A DNA stretch of 20,350 nt, taken from assembly GCA_900555005.1 (NCBI GenBank), contig USJM01000011.1, forward strand, positions 1 through 20,350, in the 5' to 3' direction. Both the position numbers and the translations under genes were made by a program. The DNA is from an uncultured Lachnospiraceae bacterium (GTDB lineage Bacteria; Bacillota_A; Clostridia; Lachnospirales; Lachnospiraceae). Below the pieces are notes generated by a model that made no database searches, was not told the DNA's origin, and saw nothing but the letters and a program-made list of their open reading frames with translations. The first letter of the stretch is position 1. Each line of letters begins with the position of its first letter. This document shows positions 17,992-20,350 of the stretch, piece after piece.

Positions 17992-19242
17992 TTACGCTTT
18001 CACTTCGATCACTTCTGCCGTCTCCAAAGCCTTTTTCATCAGCTCATCGATTCCATCCGCCAGCTTCATTTCCGAACGCCTGATGACATCCAGTCTCGGT
18101 TTCGTAACAGGATGCTTTGCCACAAAGATCGTACAGCAGTCCTCGTATGGTTCAATTGAGGTCTCATACGTCCCGATCTGCAGTGAAAGGTCGATAATAT
18201 CCTGCTTGTCAAATCCGATCAATGGGCGGAAGACCGGCATACTGCAGACATCATCTGTGCAGACAAGACTCTGCATTGTCTGACTTGCAACCTGTCCGAG
18301 GCTTTCTCCCGTAATCAGCGCCTGGCAGCCATCCTCCTTCGCGAAATGCTCTGCAATTCTCATCATGTATCTTCTCATGATGATGGTCAGTTCATCGTGC
18401 GGGCACTTTTCATAGATCGCCAGCTGGATATCCGTAAAATTCACAATATGAAGCCTGATCGGACCTGTGTATCTGGATATTATCCTCGCAAGATCCACGA
18501 CCTTCTGCTTTGCCCGCTCACTGGTATACGGCGGTGCATGAAAATAAGTCGCATTGATCGTAACGCCCCTCTTTGAAATCATCCATCCCGCGACGGGGGA
18601 ATCGATTCCACCGGACAGGCAAAGCATGGCAGAGCCATTCGTCCCGAGAGGCATGCCGCCCGGACCCGGAAGTACTTGCGAATAGATGTAGACCTCATCG
18701 CGAAGCTCAACATACACCATCACCTTCGGGTCATGCACATCAACACGAATCTGTCCTGGAAATGCATCAAGAATCTTTTCCCCAAGATAGGCGTTGACGT
18801 CCATAGAGGCAACAGGATACTGTTTGTTGGCCCTTCTGCAGTGAACCTTGAACGAAAGTCCCTCCGCCGATCCGTCCAGCTGCTCGCCATGCTTTTCACG
18901 CCAGCGGTCATCAATCTTCAGGTGGTACAGTTCTGAAAGAAAGGAAACGACATGTGGTGCAATCTCCTCGGGCGTCCCCAGAGGCGCTTTAACAACCGGA
19001 CAGATCCCGACAATTCCGAAGACAGTCTGAAGCTCCCGGATAATCTCTTCCGAGTCTGTATCCTTTTCAGCCCCGAGAACATCTACGATGATCCGGCCCT
19101 GCTCCTTCCAGACATGGAAGCTGTCGCCGATCCGGCTTAATGCCGCCCTGATCTGGCTGACCAGTGCATCCTCAAAAGAAGCGCGGTTCTTCCCCTTCAC
19201 GCCGATTTCACCATACTTGATTAGATACGTTTTATAGAACAT
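17992..19242 (-). CDS. thiI: tRNA 4-thiouridine synthase / thiamine sulfur-transfer protein ThiI
   Basis: ThiI adenylates uridine 8 of tRNA for sulfur insertion and in some species supplies sulfur for the thiazole of thiamine. The start is ATG 19242 (MFYKTYLIKYGEIGVKGKNR), with AAAGG upstream; the frame goes on to 19305 without a good site. The N-terminal ferredoxin-like and THUMP domains span about residues 1-165 (LSFKVHCRRANKQYP). The PP-loop is CLSGGIDSPVAGW, near the middle. The later DCCTIFVAKHPVTKP segment is typical. There is no C-terminal rhodanese domain, as in Bacillus: sulfur must come straight from a partner desulfurase, and one lies just upstream on the same strand, 81 bases away. 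Length is 416 residues and the frame is intact. Confidence 0.96.
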   Translation of the reverse strand: MFYKTYLIKYGEIGVKGKNRASFEDALVSQIRAALSRIGDSFHVWKEQGRIIVDVLGAEKDTDSEEIIRELQTVFGIVGICPVVKAPLGTPEEIAPHVVSFLSELYHLKIDDRWREKHGEQLDGSAEGLSFKVHCRRANKQYPVASMDVNAYLGEKILDAFPGQIRVDVHDPKVMVYVELRDEVYIYSQVLPGPGGMPLGTNGSAMLCLSGGIDSPVAGWMISKRGVTINATYFHAPPYTSERAKQKVVDLARIISRYTGPIRLHIVNFTDIQLAIYEKCPHDELTIIMRRYMMRIAEHFAKEDGCQALITGESLGQVASQTMQSLVCTDDVCSMPVFRPLIGFDKQDIIDLSLQIGTYETSIEPYEDCCTIFVAKHPVTKPRLDVIRRSEMKLADGIDELMKKALETAEVIEVKA

Positions 19243-19280
19243 AAAAATACAAAACCTTTCTTTCTGTTGTCTCGATGACA

Positions 19281-19314
19281 GCCGGTGAAAGCCCGGCGGA
19301 GTCAATTCTCCGCC
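19281..19314 (-). other. Two overlapping hairpins between the desulfurase and thiI
   Basis: One stem is GGCGGAG with CTCCGCC (19295-19301 and 19308-19314); another is GCCGG with CCGGC (19281-19285 and 19293-19297). They share bases 19295-19297 and so cannot both form. No U-run follows, so this is not a clear terminator. It may tune the ratio of the two proteins; this is a guess. Confidence 0.4.
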
Positions 19315-19323
19315 ATTACCTGC

Positions 19324-20350
19324 TTATCTCCGCATATACCGTTTCAGAACAGGATACAGCTCCCTGATACAGGAAAGGGCATAGTCAATCTCCTCAAACG
19401 ATGTTGTGTCACAGAAGCTGAACCGCAGCGTTGAGTCCTGCATCTGCGGGCTGAGATGGATCTCCTGAAGAACAGTACTGACAGGTGTCTTTTTGTTCGA
19501 TGAGCAGGCTGAACCTGACGAAACATAGACTCCCTTCTCCTCCAGTGCGTGGAGAAAGACCTCCGAGCGAACCCCTTCAAAGGAGCAGCTGACAATCTGA
19601 GGAGCCTCTTCTTCCAGTGAAATAATATGCGCGCCCTCAACCCCAGAAAGTCCCTTCATGAGACGTTTTTTACAAGCTCTCATCGAATCAACTTTCTGTT
19701 CAAAATCTGTGTATGCCTCCATCGCTGCAACGCCAAGGCCGGCGCAGCCAGGCACATTCTCCGTCCCGGACCGCATCCCCCGCTGCTGTCCGCCGCCATA
19801 TATGAGCGGTCTGACCTTCGCCTTCTCGTGTATGTACAAAAATCCACTGCCTTTCGGGCCGTGAATCTTATGTCCACTGACAGACAGCATATCGATATGC
19901 AGTTTTTCCGGAAAGATCCTGTACTTTCCATATGCCTGGATGGCATCTACATGAAACAGAATCTGCTCATTATAATCCTTTACAAGCTCTCCGATTTCAG
20001 CAATCGGTTCCACCGCTCCGATTTCATTGTTTACATACATTGTGGAAACCAGAATCGTATCCTGATCTAACTGCGCCTTCAGATCATCCAGACTGATGTG
20101 TCCATGCTCATCGACCGGAAGATAGGTAATCCGGAATCCCATATCTTTAAGGAAAGACAGCGGCTGCAGGACCGCTGCATGCTCCACTGCAGTGGTAATG
20201 ATATGCTTCCCGGCCCGCTTGTTCGCTAAAGCCCCACCGATCAGTGCCCAGTTGTTGGACTCAGTCCCGCCCGAAGTAAAATAGATCTCCCGATCCTTCA
20301 CCTTCAATGTCGCGGCAATCCGCTCCCGTGCTTCCCGGACATACCTCTAC
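19324..20350 (-). CDS. Cysteine desulfurase (NifS/IscS class), N-terminus beyond right edge
   Basis: A pyridoxal-phosphate enzyme that takes sulfur from cysteine and hands it on as persulfide. Seen are EIYFTSGGTESNNWAL, the PLP-binding TAVEHAAV region, HVDAIQAYGK, the Schiff-base lysine in SVSGHKIHGPKG, RSGTENVPG, and the persulfide cysteine in SSGSACSSNKK. The first possible start in frame is a TTG at 20307, but R-Y-V-R-E-A-R-E-R-I-A-A-T-L before it still fits the family, so the protein begins further upstream. An in-frame TAG lies at 20347-20349, at the very edge; it may be another frame error. The gene is upstream of thiI on the same strand, the arrangement of the Bacillus NifZ-ThiI pair, so its main client is probably ThiI rather than a general IscU. 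No isc or suf scaffold genes are in view. Confidence 0.92.

Overview
The window looks like ordinary chromosome from a Gram-positive anaerobe of the class Clostridia, most like the Lachnospiraceae. The reasons are the low-GC Gram-positive regulators and RNA factors (CodY, HrcA/CIRCE control, RNase J, a YlbF-family protein, IreB, a DUF1292 protein), strong AGGAGG-type ribosome binding sites, and a gene order shared with other Firmicutes. Base composition is moderate, near half G+C in genes with AT-rich gaps. There is no phage, transposon, CRISPR array, rRNA or tRNA gene that I can see.

Layout, left to right. Bases 1-3460, minus strand: heat-shock block, clpB (cut by the left edge) and groES-groEL, each transcript preceded by a CIRCE operator; an intrinsic terminator ends groEL. 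Bases 3500-6840, minus strand: topA followed by codY, with a terminator after codY. Bases 6925-10078, plus strand: comM and dprA, divergent from topA. Bases 10073-15957, minus strand: a long, tightly packed RNA-metabolism operon, transcribed ireB, ruvX, DUF1292, RNase J, ylbF, trmR, trhP, phosphopantetheinyl transferase, with several ATGA or TGATG overlaps. Bases 16014-17515, minus: mtaB. Bases 17535-17946, plus: a single small HPr-like gene with its own promoter and terminator. Bases 17992-20350, minus: thiI preceded by a cysteine desulfurase cut by the right edge.

How the genes fit together. Three parts deal with tRNA: TrhP plus TrmR (wobble uridine 5-hydroxylation, then methylation), MtaB (2-methylthio of t6A37), and the desulfurase plus ThiI pair (sulfur transfer for 4-thiouridine and/or thiamine). 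RNase J and the YlbF-like protein are RNA-turnover factors. ComM and DprA act on incoming or recombining DNA, RuvX is a resolvase-like/pre-rRNA processing factor, and CodY is the global nutrient regulator.

The most striking fact about the sequence is the number of frame breaks. clpB (two), groEL (one, a 4-base duplication), codY, comM (two), the phosphopantetheinyl transferase and mtaB all lose frame, and the desulfurase may do so at the right edge. Nearly all are explained by one missing base, and the residues on both sides match the family. Because GroEL is essential and the breaks are spread over unrelated genes, sequencing or assembly error is more likely than decay. I give full spans for these genes and mark the break points.

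I did not find a clearly new biological system. The better leads are an HPr-like protein with no phosphorylatable histidine beside a possible catabolite-response site, and a run of tandem decamers leading into the ribosome binding site of the RNase J gene.
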